In this document: positions 17,942-27,371 of the stretch, one piece after another
How the letters are laid out: each line of letters opens with the position of its first letter
Numbering within the stretch: position 1 is the first letter of the stretch
Origin: Tenuifilum sp040752515
GTDB lineage: Bacteria; Bacteroidota; Bacteroidia; Bacteroidales; Tenuifilaceae
Assembly (NCBI GenBank): GCA_040752515.1
Contig: JBFMGQ010000003.1
Coordinates: 62,001-126,000 of the forward strand
DNA length: 64,000 nucleotides
Direction of reading: 5' to 3'
Notes under the pieces: generated by a model
What the model was told of the DNA's origin: nothing
The model's database searches: none
The model's input: only the letters and a program-made list of their open reading frames with translations
Program-made: the position numbers and the translations under genes

Positions 17942-19882
17942 TTATAGGGTTTTGATTTCTGTTCGTCGATTTTGAGCCCTTCCCTCTGGGGTATCGTTGG
18001 GTGCCACAGGTTTACTTTTACCATAACCAACCCACTTTAACCTAGCTGCATCAATACCTTGGGAGATAAGGTAGTCGGCCACTGCTTTGGCACGCTGCTC
18101 TGAGAGCTTCAGGTTATACTCAGCACTTCCCCTATCGTCGGTATGCCCGCCAATCTCAATCCTCATGGTAGGATTGCGCTTCAAAATATCAAACAGGTAG
18201 TTAAGTTCCGGTTTCGATTCAGGAAGTAAGTCGTACGAATCGAAGGCAAAGAAGATGTTGCGCAGGGTTATCACCTCATCTTTTTCGATGGGTTGCAAAA
18301 GAACATCAAGCCTTAAAGGCTTATCGAACGAGTAGTATTCGGTAACATCGAAATGTTCCGAATGGAAGAGATAGCCTGGTGCCGATACAAACAAACCGTA
18401 ACGATTGTTTACAGGTAAACAAACAAGGAACTCCCCCTTAAGCGCCGAAACGACATCCATAACAACCCTATCGAGCTTTAAATCAACTAACTTAATGTTA
18501 GCCTCAACCGGTTCAAGGGTTTTGCTGTTACGCACCGTTCCTGTAATATACGATGTTGGCGTAGGACGAACCTCGGGGTAAAGCTCAAAAGTAAAAATAT
18601 CGCGTCCACGCTCAGGGTTGATGTCGGTTGAGTAGTAAGCATTATTCCCGCGGGCATTAACAATTAGTCCATCCTCATCGCCATGAGTATTGATGGGATA
18701 GCCCAAATTAACCGGAGTTGTCCAGTTACCCATGCTATCGAGCCAACTTGCAAAAATATCCTGTCCGCCCATGCCCATGTGCCCCGACGAAGAGAAGTAA
18801 AGTGTTTTGTTATCGAAATGGATAAAAGGCGATTGCTCACTCTCATCGGTATTAATTACACCGCCTAAATTCGTTGGGCTTCCCCATGTTCCATCGGGTT
18901 TCAGGTCCGATTTCCAGATGTCAAATTTACCAAATCCATCGGGCCGATTGCTCACAAAGTAAAGCGTCCGCCCATCGGGCGAGATGGATGGCTGTTTTTC
19001 CGAATACCTTTCGGTATTTATTGTGGGTGGTAATTTTTGCGGAGGACTCCAATATCCATCGGGTTCCAAAACCGATTGGTACAAATTGCACTCGCCGCGA
19101 CAAATGGTGAAGTAAATGGTTTTACCATCGGACGATACCGACTGGGCACCCTCGTTAAACTCAGTGTTTAAGGGCGATTTCACAGGCTCCCCTTTAGTCC
19201 ACTCGCCATCATCGTTTCGGAACGAGATGTATAGATCCTCCTGCCACTTAGTACCTTTTATTCCTTTATCGGGACTTTTGGGCAAACGAACGGTATAAAC
19301 CAGGGTTTTCTCATCAACCGAAAGGCTTGGCCAGTACTCATCTAAATCGGTATTAACCCCATCGCCAATATTCTTTGGGGAAAACGGAACCGGATTTGCT
19401 ATCTGATTAAGGGCAAAATGGCACTTCTCTATCATCTTTCGAGCCGAATCGTTCATGGTTGCCCTTTTATCCTTGTAAGCTAAAAAGGTTTCAAAGCTGT
19501 TTAGTGCCCTTTGATACTCACCTTTGGAAAAATACAGTAAGCCCAAGATGTAGTATGCTCTTGGGTGAAAATCCTTATCGATACTCTGAGCCTTAAGAAT
19601 GCTCTCAATGGCCAAATTTATCTCGCCCATCTCCATGTAAACCTGCGATAGCACCAGATGCCCCTCAATAAACCTTGGCTCCTTTTTTATGCATTCAAGC
19701 AGTAGCTTTTCGGCTGTAGTGTAATCGTAACGATCGAATGAACTTAATGCCTTTTCGTATTGCTCTATTACTCGCTTATTGCTAATGCTATACTTCTTTT
19801 TAACATTCTGCCCATTAACTGTTAGCTGGCAAAGCATTATGGCTATGATGATAAGCAGAAATCGGTTGAGCAGCATAAGCAA
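17942..19882 (-). CDS. OmpA-family outer-membrane protein with TPR and PD40 repeats
   Basis: A 646-residue exported protein. It has a signal peptide (ends VNGQ), TPR helices (about 35-150), and WD40-like PD40 beta-propeller repeats with SPDGRTLYFVSNRPDG-type blades (about 170-430). A small beta-sandwich of the carboxypeptidase-regulatory type (about 440-530) follows. The C-terminal OmpA peptidoglycan-binding domain carries GHTDDRGSAEYNLKLSEQRA. This layout is common in Bacteroidota envelope proteins, some tied to gliding or type IX secretion; a role here is not shown. The start could be one of two nearby ATGs (19882 or 19876). Confidence 0.92.
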   Translation of the reverse strand: MLMLLNRFLLIIIAIMLCQLTVNGQNVKKKYSISNKRVIEQYEKALSSFDRYDYTTAEKLLLECIKKEPRFIEGHLVLSQVYMEMGEINLAIESILKAQSIDKDFHPRAYYILGLLYFSKGEYQRALNSFETFLAYKDKRATMNDSARKMIEKCHFALNQIANPVPFSPKNIGDGVNTDLDEYWPSLSVDEKTLVYTVRLPKSPDKGIKGTKWQEDLYISFRNDDGEWTKGEPVKSPLNTEFNEGAQSVSSDGKTIYFTICRGECNLYQSVLEPDGYWSPPQKLPPTINTERYSEKQPSISPDGRTLYFVSNRPDGFGKFDIWKSDLKPDGTWGSPTNLGGVINTDESEQSPFIHFDNKTLYFSSSGHMGMGGQDIFASWLDSMGNWTTPVNLGYPINTHGDEDGLIVNARGNNAYYSTDINPERGRDIFTFELYPEVRPTPTSYITGTVRNSKTLEPVEANIKLVDLKLDRVVMDVVSALKGEFLVCLPVNNRYGLFVSAPGYLFHSEHFDVTEYYSFDKPLRLDVLLQPIEKDEVITLRNIFFAFDSYDLLPESKPELNYLFDILKRNPTMRIEIGGHTDDRGSAEYNLKLSEQRAKAVADYLISQGIDAARLKWVGYGKSKPVAPNDTPEGRAQNRRTEIKTL

Positions 19883-20002
19883 TTCATTTTATGATTGTTA
19901 CGGAAAGCACATCTTAATTATTGAGTTAAACACCATTTGCAATACTAAATGTAACGGAAAGTAAAGCAATTCATTGCCTTATTCGACAAAACCAAAATTT
20001 TT

Positions 20003-20806
20003 TCACACCCCATTTATCATAATGGCACCGACAAACCTGCCCCTATCGCCGCAGCGGGCGGAAAAAAGCATGTGATTATTGCAAAGGGTGCATAGGCCTG
20101 CAAACTCGATGTTTTTATTACTTACTCCGGCCTCCATCAACACGAACGAGTTGGCTCGCCAAAGGTCAAAAACAGGGTTTTCGCGGTTTGGATAGGTAAT
20201 AAGTAGTTGGTATTCCTTGGGGAACTCACGGTTAACCAGCGAAATCACATCGTGGCCTACCTCATAGCAGCAAGGTCCTGCCGAAGGCCCAATACCTACT
20301 AACAGGTCGCCGGGCTTTGTTCCATACTCGCTGCTCATTGCTTTTACAACATTCTCAGCAATGCGCTTTACGGTTCCCTTCCATCCGGCATGGGCTGCCC
20401 CAATTGCCTTATTCACCGGGTCGTAGAAAAGGATTGGAACACAGTCGGCTGCCTGTGCCACCAGGCAAATGTTGGGGTGGTTTGTAATCCATGCATCGGA
20501 ATGCTGAAGAGCATCGGATTTGCTAAACGCTCCTTTGCCTCTCAGGCTGGGTGTAATTACTTCAACCCTATTGCCGTGCACCTGCTCGGCAAACACAAAA
20601 TCATCAGGTTTAAAGCCAAATATACTGGCAAGTGTTTCCCTGTTTTTAAGGACTACGGTATCGGGCAGAAACCCATTCAAACCAATGGTAAAGTTCTCAT
20701 CATCATCCAAGCCTATGCGTGTTGATACAAAATGGGTAATGGCCGGTTGGTGTTGCATTAAATTATCAAACTTGAAATATAAAATATCATTGTAGATTAA
20801 AGGCAT
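20003..20806 (-). CDS. pgeF: Purine nucleoside phosphorylase / YfiH (PgeF) family
   Basis: A 267-residue member of the multicopper-oxidase-like YfiH family. It is variously described as a peptidoglycan editing factor and as a zinc-dependent purine nucleoside phosphorylase. The three metal ligands are visible: His77 in EQVHGNRVE, Cys122 in ADCVPILFYDP and His139 in AAHAGWKGT. The block GIGPSAGPCCYEVG is also typical. It is a single gene, and the DUF4097-like operon ends upstream at the terminator 20866-20890. Confidence 0.93.
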   Translation of the reverse strand: MPLIYNDILYFKFDNLMQHQPAITHFVSTRIGLDDDENFTIGLNGFLPDTVVLKNRETLASIFGFKPDDFVFAEQVHGNRVEVITPSLRGKGAFSKSDALQHSDAWITNHPNICLVAQAADCVPILFYDPVNKAIGAAHAGWKGTVKRIAENVVKAMSSEYGTKPGDLLVGIGPSAGPCCYEVGHDVISLVNREFPKEYQLLITYPNRENPVFDLWRANSFVLMEAGVSNKNIEFAGLCTLCNNHMLFSARCGDRGRFVGAIMINGV

Positions 20807-20865
20807 TGACTGTTATTTTTGATAATAACAACAAATTTAATAAAAATCGGTCACCGATATAAACT

Positions 20866-20890
20866 AAAATCCGACGAGATGTCGGATTTT
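20866..20890 (-). terminator. Terminator of the ECF-sigma operon
   Basis: A 10-bp stem AAAATCCGAC / GTCGGATTTT with a 5-base loop. On the minus strand the stem ends in a T-run. It lies 40 bases after the stop of the DUF4097-like gene. Confidence 0.82.
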
Positions 20891-20930
20891 AGCACCTAAC
20901 TGTTAGGTTTTGGGTATGAATGGTGGGACA

Positions 20931-22007
20931 CTAGTATAGCGTTGCATTTCCGTATTTCATGTCAATGGTAACCTTTGCCTTAGGATTAGCCGATTCACCT
21001 ACCACTCCCGATAGTTCAACCGAAGTATTCCCCTCAATCCGGTTAAGCCTGCTTGGCACACTGCCAATTTCGATTTTACCAAACGAAACATTGGCACTCA
21101 AAACATACGAGGTTCCCGAAGGAATGGAAGCCTTTAAGCCCGTGTAGGCAGCCTCAAAACCGATACTTTCAAAAGTTGAGCTTACCGATGCAATTTTAAC
21201 ATCACCATACTTGGCATTAAGGCTAAACTTCTTATTGAGTTTATCGATATTGAACACCGTATATCCCGATTCGCCTACCAGATTGTTAATCTGTCCTATT
21301 TCGTACTTATCGTATTTGGAATCGAGCACCAATGAGCTTACATTGGCAAAGCTTAGCTTTGAGTATCGCGAGAGCACCACACCAGCAACTAATTTCTGCA
21401 CGTCGAGCTTACCATACTTCAGCTCGGTCTTAACCCAGTTAGCCTCAACAATTGTTGCATTGCCATAGCTAACATTAATGGTATTCATGGGTTCAACATC
21501 ACCACGGGTCAGCTTATCAATCTTGATATTGCCATACTTGAGCCCCACTACCAAATGACTATTGAGCTCGTTAATGTAGATATCGCCAAACTTATTTTCA
21601 ACTTGAACATCAACATTATTGGGCATTTTAATAGTATAGTCAATGGATAGCTCATCGTTCGACATCTGGAATAGCTTGCGATTTGCCCTTGAGAACTCCT
21701 CGTTGAACGTTGTAATGGCTTTTACAATATCGCCATCCTGAGTAAATTCCACATTAATAGCATCGAGTAAGGCCTTAGCCCTTGAGGCATTTGAATTATC
21801 AACCTTCACCTGCACGTATATCGATATTGCGCTCTTATCCCAGTTCTGGATGTTTATTTGGCCAAACTTATTCTCTACCATCAACTTGGTGTTGTCAGTA
21901 ACCTGAAACTCCCTGCTATACTCTTTGGTCTGTGGGACTACTTTTGCCATCACGCTGGTGGCCGCAAGCAGCAACAGAACAACCGGAAGGACTCTAAAAC
22001 TTTTCAT
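20931..22007 (-). CDS. Exported DUF4097-like beta-repeat protein
   Basis: A 358-residue secreted protein with a cleavable signal peptide (ends SVMAK). The mature chain is a repetitive beta structure with recurring KFG/KYG turns such as VENKFGQINIQNW, VENKFGDIYINEL and LKYGNIKIDKL. This is the pattern of DUF4097 / head-GIN putative adhesin solenoids. It is third in an operon after an ECF sigma factor and a membrane protein, so it is a likely target or sensor of that system. No enzyme motif is seen. Confidence 0.8.
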   Translation of the reverse strand: MKSFRVLPVVLLLLAATSVMAKVVPQTKEYSREFQVTDNTKLMVENKFGQINIQNWDKSAISIYVQVKVDNSNASRAKALLDAINVEFTQDGDIVKAITTFNEEFSRANRKLFQMSNDELSIDYTIKMPNNVDVQVENKFGDIYINELNSHLVVGLKYGNIKIDKLTRGDVEPMNTINVSYGNATIVEANWVKTELKYGKLDVQKLVAGVVLSRYSKLSFANVSSLVLDSKYDKYEIGQINNLVGESGYTVFNIDKLNKKFSLNAKYGDVKIASVSSTFESIGFEAAYTGLKASIPSGTSYVLSANVSFGKIEIGSVPSRLNRIEGNTSVELSGVVGESANPKAKVTIDMKYGNATLY

Positions 22008-22028
22008 ATTGGTTTAATTTAATGATTT

Positions 22029-22550
22029 CTACTTTGATTCGTGTGCTTGTTTAAGTGCTTCTTCAAGGCGCTCCAAGGTTTCGAGCCGAATCTGGTAACT
22101 CTGGATGATTGCTCCTACTGCCACATCGCTTCTTGGGTTTGTTGAAATTTCTGATTTTACTAAGGGTTTATCGGCAATTGATTCACCAAAAAGTTGTTCG
22201 GGCGATGGTAGCATTTGCTCATCCACGTGGGCTATCTTCTCTATTGAGCGATATTTCCTGAGCAGCTGGCTACGGTAATAGGCCTCAACCTCATATAGCT
22301 GCCTGGACTCACTACTGGTAAAGTAGTTAGTGATATCGGTTCCAAAATGGCTGTTGTAGTAAAGGCTAATAGCCCCCGTAATGGCAATAATAACAGCAAC
22401 AGTAGCCGCAGCCATAAGGTAAGTTCGAACGGTGAGTAAACGATGCCTCTGCTTTAGCCTTAGCATGAAGCGTTCCTCGTGCGCCGGTAACATATCATGG
22501 GTTTCAAACCCATCTCTGTTTCTCCTGATAAACCCTTCGATATTCGACAT
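22029..22550 (-). CDS. Single-pass membrane protein, putative anti-sigma factor
   Basis: A 173-residue protein with a cytoplasmic N-terminus (about 1-38, including PAHEERFMLRLKQRH), one membrane helix (about 40-63, TYLMAAATVAVIIAITGAI) and an extracytoplasmic helical tail. No zinc-binding HxxxCxxC anti-sigma motif is present. The anti-sigma role is inferred from its place 7 bases after an ECF sigma gene and from its topology. Confidence 0.65.
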   Translation of the reverse strand: MSNIEGFIRRNRDGFETHDMLPAHEERFMLRLKQRHRLLTVRTYLMAAATVAVIIAITGAISLYYNSHFGTDITNYFTSSESRQLYEVEAYYRSQLLRKYRSIEKIAHVDEQMLPSPEQLFGESIADKPLVKSEISTNPRSDVAVGAIIQSYQIRLETLERLEEALKQAHESK

Positions 22551-22557
22551 AGTAAAC

Positions 22558-23085
22558 CTACATTTTATGATTAAGCAACTCTATCAGCCTCTGTTTAGCT
22601 CTAACAAACTGCGAACGGGCAGTTGATTGAGCAATGCCAAGCATTTCGGCTATCTCCTCATATTCATAGCCATCGACAAGGTGAAGTGTAAGAACTAACC
22701 TATAGCCTTCGGGCAGCTTTTGCATGGCTAATTTTACCTCTTCAACCGATTCGGGGCTATAGTCGTCATCGTTTGGTTTTGCCGACAACCCGGGCATATC
22801 GTCAATTGAAACGGTTAGTAGCCGTTTGCGCTTTAAATGGTCAATACAAGTATTAACTACTATACGCTTAAGCCAAGCCCCAAATGTTACCTCGTTTCGA
22901 AAGGTATCAATCTTGTCGAATGCTTTAAAGAACGCTTCCTGCATGGCATCTTCGGCTTCCATTTTATCGGTAATTATCCTGCAGCTTACACTGAACATGG
23001 CACTGGCATACATCCTGTAAAGCTCAAACTGAGCTTTACTGTCACCACGTCGACATCGTTCAACCAGCTGCCCGGAAATATCCAT
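22558..23085 (-). CDS. ECF RNA polymerase sigma factor
   Basis: Extracytoplasmic-function sigma factor that directs RNA polymerase to its own regulon. The 175-residue product has region 2 (QFELYRMYASAMFSVSCRII, AEDAMQEAFFKAFDKI) and region 4 with a helix-turn-helix (EYEEIAEMLGIAQSTARSQFVRAKQRL). The start at 23085 (MDISGQLVERC) is preferred over 23103. It heads an operon with the membrane protein and the DUF4097-like protein and is probably autoregulated. Confidence 0.93.
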   Translation of the reverse strand: MDISGQLVERCRRGDSKAQFELYRMYASAMFSVSCRIITDKMEAEDAMQEAFFKAFDKIDTFRNEVTFGAWLKRIVVNTCIDHLKRKRLLTVSIDDMPGLSAKPNDDDYSPESVEEVKLAMQKLPEGYRLVLTLHLVDGYEYEEIAEMLGIAQSTARSQFVRAKQRLIELLNHKM

Positions 23086-23170
23086 AAATCCCGATAAAAC
23101 CAAATTCTACTATATAGACTGCAAGTTAATGTCTTTTGCTGCATTGCCGAACAAAAAAGAATGAAAAAAC

Positions 23171-23192
23171 AAAAAAGCCCCGTTTCCGGGGC
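23171..23192 (-). terminator. Terminator of the methylmalonyl-CoA decarboxylase operon
   Basis: GCCCCG stem, TTTC loop, CGGGGC. On the minus strand it is followed by a run of six T. It lies 27 bases after the mmdB stop. Confidence 0.9.
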
Positions 23193-23218
23193 CTCTTTCG
23201 CATAATAAATTTAATACT

Positions 23219-24382
23219 CTAAGCAAGGAAACTCAACAGGATACCGGCTGCTACTGCGCTACCAATAACGCCTGCAACGTTGGGGCCCATGGCATGCATA
23301 AGCAGGTGGTTGGTTTTATCATACTCCAAGCCAACTATCTGCGATACGCGGGCGCTATCGGGAACAGCCGATACTCCGGCATTACCAATTAAAGGGTTAA
23401 TCTTATTCTCCTCCTTAAGGAAAAGATTCAAGAACTTAACAAACATAACACCACCAAAGGTTGCCACCACAAACGATGCGGCTCCAAGGGCAAAAATACC
23501 TACCGATTTTGGAGTAAGGAATGTTGTGGCTTGTGTTGAGGCACCAACCGTTAAACCAATCAGAATGGTTACAATATCAATCATTGGACCCTTTGCAGTA
23601 TCGGCCAAACGTTTGGTAACAGTGCTTTCTTTTAGCAGATTACCAAAGAAAAGCATTCCGAGCAGAGGTAAGCCCGATGGAACAATGAAAGTGGTAAGCA
23701 GCATGCCAATAATGGGGAACATGATTTTTTCCAGCTTAGTAACCTGGCGGGGTGGTTTCATTCGGATTAACCGCTCTTTCTTGGTGGTAAGTAATCGCAT
23801 CACTGGGGGTTGAATTACAGGAACCAAAGCCATGTATGAGTATGCCGATATAGCTATGGCCCCCATAAGCTCTGGGGCTAATTTTGATGAAAGGAATATA
23901 GCGGTAGGGCCATCGGCTCCACCAATAATTCCTATAGCACCGGCTTCCTGAGGTGAAAACCCTAACAAAAGGGCCAAAATGTATGCACCAAATATCCCCA
24001 GCTGAGCAGCAGCTCCAATGAGCATGAGTTTAGGGTTGGAAATCAGGGCGCTAAAATCAGTCATTGCGCCAATACCCAAGAATATTAGTGGCGGGTAAAT
24101 ACCCTTAAGCACTCCAAAGTAAAGGTAGTTTAGCACACTACCACTCTCGTAAACACCTATCTGATAGCCTTGTGTAAAAGGGATATTCCCAACTATAATT
24201 CCAAACCCAATTGGCACCAAAAGCATGGGCTCAAACTCCTTGGCAATGGCCAAGTAAATAAATAGTAAGCCCACTACTATCATAATGCCATGGCCAATAG
24301 TAAAATTGGCGAACCCGGTAAACGATAGAAACTGGGACAGGTTTTCCAGTAGGAACGAGAAAAAACTTCCGCTTTGCTCCAT
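23219..24382 (-). CDS. mmdB: Na+-translocating decarboxylase beta subunit
   Basis: Integral membrane subunit that decarboxylates carboxybiotin and pumps Na+ outward. The 387 residues form many helices and hold the family signature GIIGGADGPTAIF with Asp157, the counterpart of the Na+-binding aspartate of oxaloacetate decarboxylase beta. Length is somewhat shorter than the roughly 430 of some relatives but complete at both ends. It is last in the mce-mmdADCB operon, two bases after mmdC. Confidence 0.95.
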   Translation of the reverse strand: MEQSGSFFSFLLENLSQFLSFTGFANFTIGHGIMIVVGLLFIYLAIAKEFEPMLLVPIGFGIIVGNIPFTQGYQIGVYESGSVLNYLYFGVLKGIYPPLIFLGIGAMTDFSALISNPKLMLIGAAAQLGIFGAYILALLLGFSPQEAGAIGIIGGADGPTAIFLSSKLAPELMGAIAISAYSYMALVPVIQPPVMRLLTTKKERLIRMKPPRQVTKLEKIMFPIIGMLLTTFIVPSGLPLLGMLFFGNLLKESTVTKRLADTAKGPMIDIVTILIGLTVGASTQATTFLTPKSVGIFALGAASFVVATFGGVMFVKFLNLFLKEENKINPLIGNAGVSAVPDSARVSQIVGLEYDKTNHLLMHAMGPNVAGVIGSAVAAGILLSFLA

Positions 24383-24384
24383 GG

Positions 24385-24822
24385 CTATCCAATTATTACA
24401 AGAGTATCACCTTCAAGAACCGAATCACCCTTTTGAACCTTTACCTCAACCACCTTGCCCTCCTTATCGGAATCGATATTGTTTTCCATTTTCATGGCCT
24501 CAAGCACCAGCAGGCGTTGTCCAACCTTCACGTGGTCGTCAGGTTTAACAAGTACATCGAGAATAACGCCGGGCAGTGGCGATTTAACTGCTCCCGAGGT
24601 AGCAGAGCCTGGACTAACTGTTTTTGCAACTGCTGGATGCGAATCGGTTGCAGGCACTGCCTCCGGACGAATAAGTTTTGGCGTTTTTGTTTGCTTTAAC
24701 TCCTTGTCAAGTTCCACCTTATAGGGGGTTCCATTCACTTCGAGTTCGGCAACGTTTCCTTCCACATTCGAGATGTGAACTACATACTCATTGCCATTTA
24801 TCTTGAACTTAAAATCTTTCAT
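24385..24822 (-). CDS. mmdC: Biotin carboxyl carrier subunit
   Basis: Carries CO2 on biotin from the carboxyltransferase to the membrane subunit. The 145 residues comprise an N-terminal domain, a flexible Pro/Ala/Thr linker (about 45-80) and the biotinyl domain with the acceptor Lys111 in VLEAMKMENN. It sits between the gamma-like and beta subunit genes, which fixes its role in this complex rather than in acetyl-CoA carboxylase. Confidence 0.94.
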   Translation of the reverse strand: MKDFKFKINGNEYVVHISNVEGNVAELEVNGTPYKVELDKELKQTKTPKLIRPEAVPATDSHPAVAKTVSPGSATSGAVKSPLPGVILDVLVKPDDHVKVGQRLLVLEAMKMENNIDSDKEGKVVEVKVQKGDSVLEGDTLVIIG

Positions 24823-24846
24823 TATGGTTGATTGTTAACGGATTAA

Positions 24847-25776
24847 CTAATTCATTTTCCTATGAACAACAATTCGATTTGGGGTTTGCTGTAAGCTATA
24901 CAGTTTGGAACTCCAGGGCGAATAACGCCTCGACACCCTCTCAATAGTAAGCACGGTTGACTCCTGGTCGTGCTTTTCGGTTTCGTAAAAGTAAAGCGCA
25001 GCCGATATGGCAGCAAAAACTTCACCCGGAATCTCCTCTACCTTTTCTTCATTCAGCTCTTTAACCTCTTTGGGCTTACTAAATCTTAAGCGAATAGGTT
25101 TTTGGGCTAACCTTGCGGTTAACTTAAACAGTCGGTAAAGTATGAGTAGAGCGAAGAACACAACCGACATGGCTATTAAAGTCATTATAAACCCGTAGGG
25201 GTCAAACTTTACAAACCTTTCGCCTGCAGTAACATGGGTTTCAAAAAGTTCATTGGTTGAGTTAGGGGTTGCGAGCTCGCTTACCTGCCATTTCCCTATT
25301 CCATTAGGCAACCTAACAAATGATTTATCTGCATCGATAATTGGTAAGGTAACACTATCGATAATTGTTTGGCCATCGGGGGCTATAAGGGCAATAAAAC
25401 GGTTTGCACTATCAAGGGTAAAGTTTAAATGCAAGGTTCCATGTACACTTTTACCATTGGCAAAAAACACCAAATACTGTTGCTGGGGGATAAGAGTAAC
25501 GGGATCGGCCGAAGGAATTCGATATTTAGCAGGCATCGAGATATCGTTGGTGAGATAACAACCGGCAACGTTAACACTATTGTAGCCGGTGTTAACAAGT
25601 TCAATCCATGCACTGCGCTCGCCGTAGCTATCGATGTAGTTGGTTTTGTTGAAAAGCATCACCTCATTAATGCGAAGATCGTAAACACTTTGTGCATTAA
25701 CGCTCACAAAACCTAACACTACAAGGACTGTAGCCAAATACAATCTTTTCATTCTCCTCATCATTGCTACAATCAT
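24847..25776 (-). CDS. OadG/MmdD-like subunit fused to a lamin-tail domain
   Basis: A 309-residue protein. The signal peptide (ends SVNAQ) is followed by a lamin-tail-like beta sandwich (about 31-165; INEVMLFN, AWIELVNTG, VAGCYLTNDISMP). A membrane helix (about 195-218, GFIMTLIAMSVVFFALLIL) and a charged cytoplasmic tail follow, the usual form of sodium-pump gamma/delta subunits. Those subunits are normally small (about 80-120 residues), so the exported domain is an addition. Placement between mmdA and mmdC supports the assembly role. A start at 25761 is also possible. Confidence 0.82.
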   Translation of the reverse strand: MIVAMMRRMKRLYLATVLVVLGFVSVNAQSVYDLRINEVMLFNKTNYIDSYGERSAWIELVNTGYNSVNVAGCYLTNDISMPAKYRIPSADPVTLIPQQQYLVFFANGKSVHGTLHLNFTLDSANRFIALIAPDGQTIIDSVTLPIIDADKSFVRLPNGIGKWQVSELATPNSTNELFETHVTAGERFVKFDPYGFIMTLIAMSVVFFALLILYRLFKLTARLAQKPIRLRFSKPKEVKELNEEKVEEIPGEVFAAISAALYFYETEKHDQESTVLTIERVSRRYSPWSSKLYSLQQTPNRIVVHRKMN

Positions 25777-25781
25777 TTTAA

Positions 25782-27344
25782 TTACAACGGCAGGTTAGAG
25801 TGTTTCTTGGGCGGGTTGGTATCCTTTTTGGTTGCCAACGATTGAAGCGCTCTAATGATTCGGAAACGGGTATTTCGTGGCTCAATTACATCATCGAGGT
25901 AACCAAACTTGGCAGCCACGTATGGGTTAGCAAACTTTTCCTTATACTCCTGTTCCTTGCGCAGCAAAAACTCAACCTTGGCTTTTTCGTCCTCAATGGT
26001 TTCGAGTTCACGGCTAAGTAGCACTTCAATCGCACCCTTAGGGCCCATAACGGCAATCTCAGCACTTGGCCATGCGTAGTTGATATCGCCACGTAGGTGC
26101 TTTGAACTCATCACATCGTATGCACCACCGTATGCCTTCCGTAAAATTACCGTTACCTTGGGAACAGTAGCTTCGCCGTAGGCGTAAAGTAGTTTAGCAC
26201 CGTGAATAATAATACCATTATACTCCTGACCGGTACCGGGTAGGAATCCCGGAACATCAACCAGGGTTACTATAGGAATATTGAAAGCATCGCAGAAACG
26301 AACAAATCGTGCAGCTTTACGCGATGCATTGATATCGAGCACACCAGCAAGGTATTTGGGTTGGTTAGCCACAATCCCCACCGACTGTCCGTTGAAACGG
26401 GCAAAACAGGTAACTATATTGGGTGCATAATCGCGTTGCAACTCCAAGTACTCGCCATTGTCAACTATAGCCGCAATTACATCTTTTACATCGTATGGCT
26501 TATTAGGGCTATCGGGAATAATCTCGTTCAGTGTATCTTCTAAACGATCAATGGGATCGTTACAGGGCATTAAGGGTGGTTCCTCAAGGTTATTCTGGGG
26601 TAGGTAGCTGAGCAGCTTGCGAATAAGCATTATTCCCTCCTCTTCGGTTTCCGATACAAAGTGGGCAACACCCGATTTTGTTGAGTGCACATTTGCACCA
26701 CCCAGTTCCTCGGAAGTTACTGTCTCACCGGTAACGGTTTTAACCACCTTAGGGCCTGTAACAAACATGTAGCTGGTGTTGCGCGACATGATGATAAAGT
26801 CAGTAAGTGCAGGAGAGTAAACTGCACCACCAGCACAAGGACCAAAAATAGCCGAAATTTGTGGGATTACACCCGAAGCTAGTATATTGCGTTGGAAAAT
26901 ATCGGCATACCCACCCAGGCTCTTTACCCCCTCCTGAATACGCGCACCACCACTATCGTTTATCCCTATTACCGGTGCACCAACCTTCATGGCCATATCC
27001 ATGATCTTACAGATTTTAGCAGCAAACATCTCCGAAAGTGAGCCTCCAAATACTGTAAAATCCTGAGAAAATACGTAAACTAAACGGCCATCAATAGTTC
27101 CGTAGCCGGTAACAACTCCATCGGAAAGGTAACTCTCCTTATCAAGACCAAAATCGATACAGCGGTGTGAAACAAACATATCGAACTCCTCAAAACTGCC
27201 CTCATCGAGCAACATATCGATACGTTCGCGTGCGGTGTATTTGCCCTTTTTGTGTTGAGCCTCAATGCGTTTTGGGCCTCCACCAAGTTTGGCTTTTTCT
27301 CTTAAATCAATCAGTTCTTTAATTTTTTGCTCCTGTGTGCTCAT
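25782..27344 (-). CDS. mmdA: Methylmalonyl-CoA decarboxylase alpha (carboxyltransferase)
   Basis: Transfers the carboxyl group of (S)-methylmalonyl-CoA to biotin, giving propionyl-CoA. The 520 residues are a full acyl-CoA carboxyltransferase with two crotonase-like halves. Visible blocks are GARIQEGVKSLGGYADIF, IFGPCAGGAVYSPALTDF and the C-half PGFLPGTGQEYNGIIIHGAKLL. Family members include propionyl-CoA carboxylase beta. The adjacent membrane pump and epimerase genes favour the decarboxylase direction. Confidence 0.95.
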   Translation of the reverse strand: MSTQEQKIKELIDLREKAKLGGGPKRIEAQHKKGKYTARERIDMLLDEGSFEEFDMFVSHRCIDFGLDKESYLSDGVVTGYGTIDGRLVYVFSQDFTVFGGSLSEMFAAKICKIMDMAMKVGAPVIGINDSGGARIQEGVKSLGGYADIFQRNILASGVIPQISAIFGPCAGGAVYSPALTDFIIMSRNTSYMFVTGPKVVKTVTGETVTSEELGGANVHSTKSGVAHFVSETEEEGIMLIRKLLSYLPQNNLEEPPLMPCNDPIDRLEDTLNEIIPDSPNKPYDVKDVIAAIVDNGEYLELQRDYAPNIVTCFARFNGQSVGIVANQPKYLAGVLDINASRKAARFVRFCDAFNIPIVTLVDVPGFLPGTGQEYNGIIIHGAKLLYAYGEATVPKVTVILRKAYGGAYDVMSSKHLRGDINYAWPSAEIAVMGPKGAIEVLLSRELETIEDEKAKVEFLLRKEQEYKEKFANPYVAAKFGYLDDVIEPRNTRFRIIRALQSLATKKDTNPPKKHSNLPL

Positions 27345-27371
27345 TTTACAATCGGTGTTTGGGGTATGATT

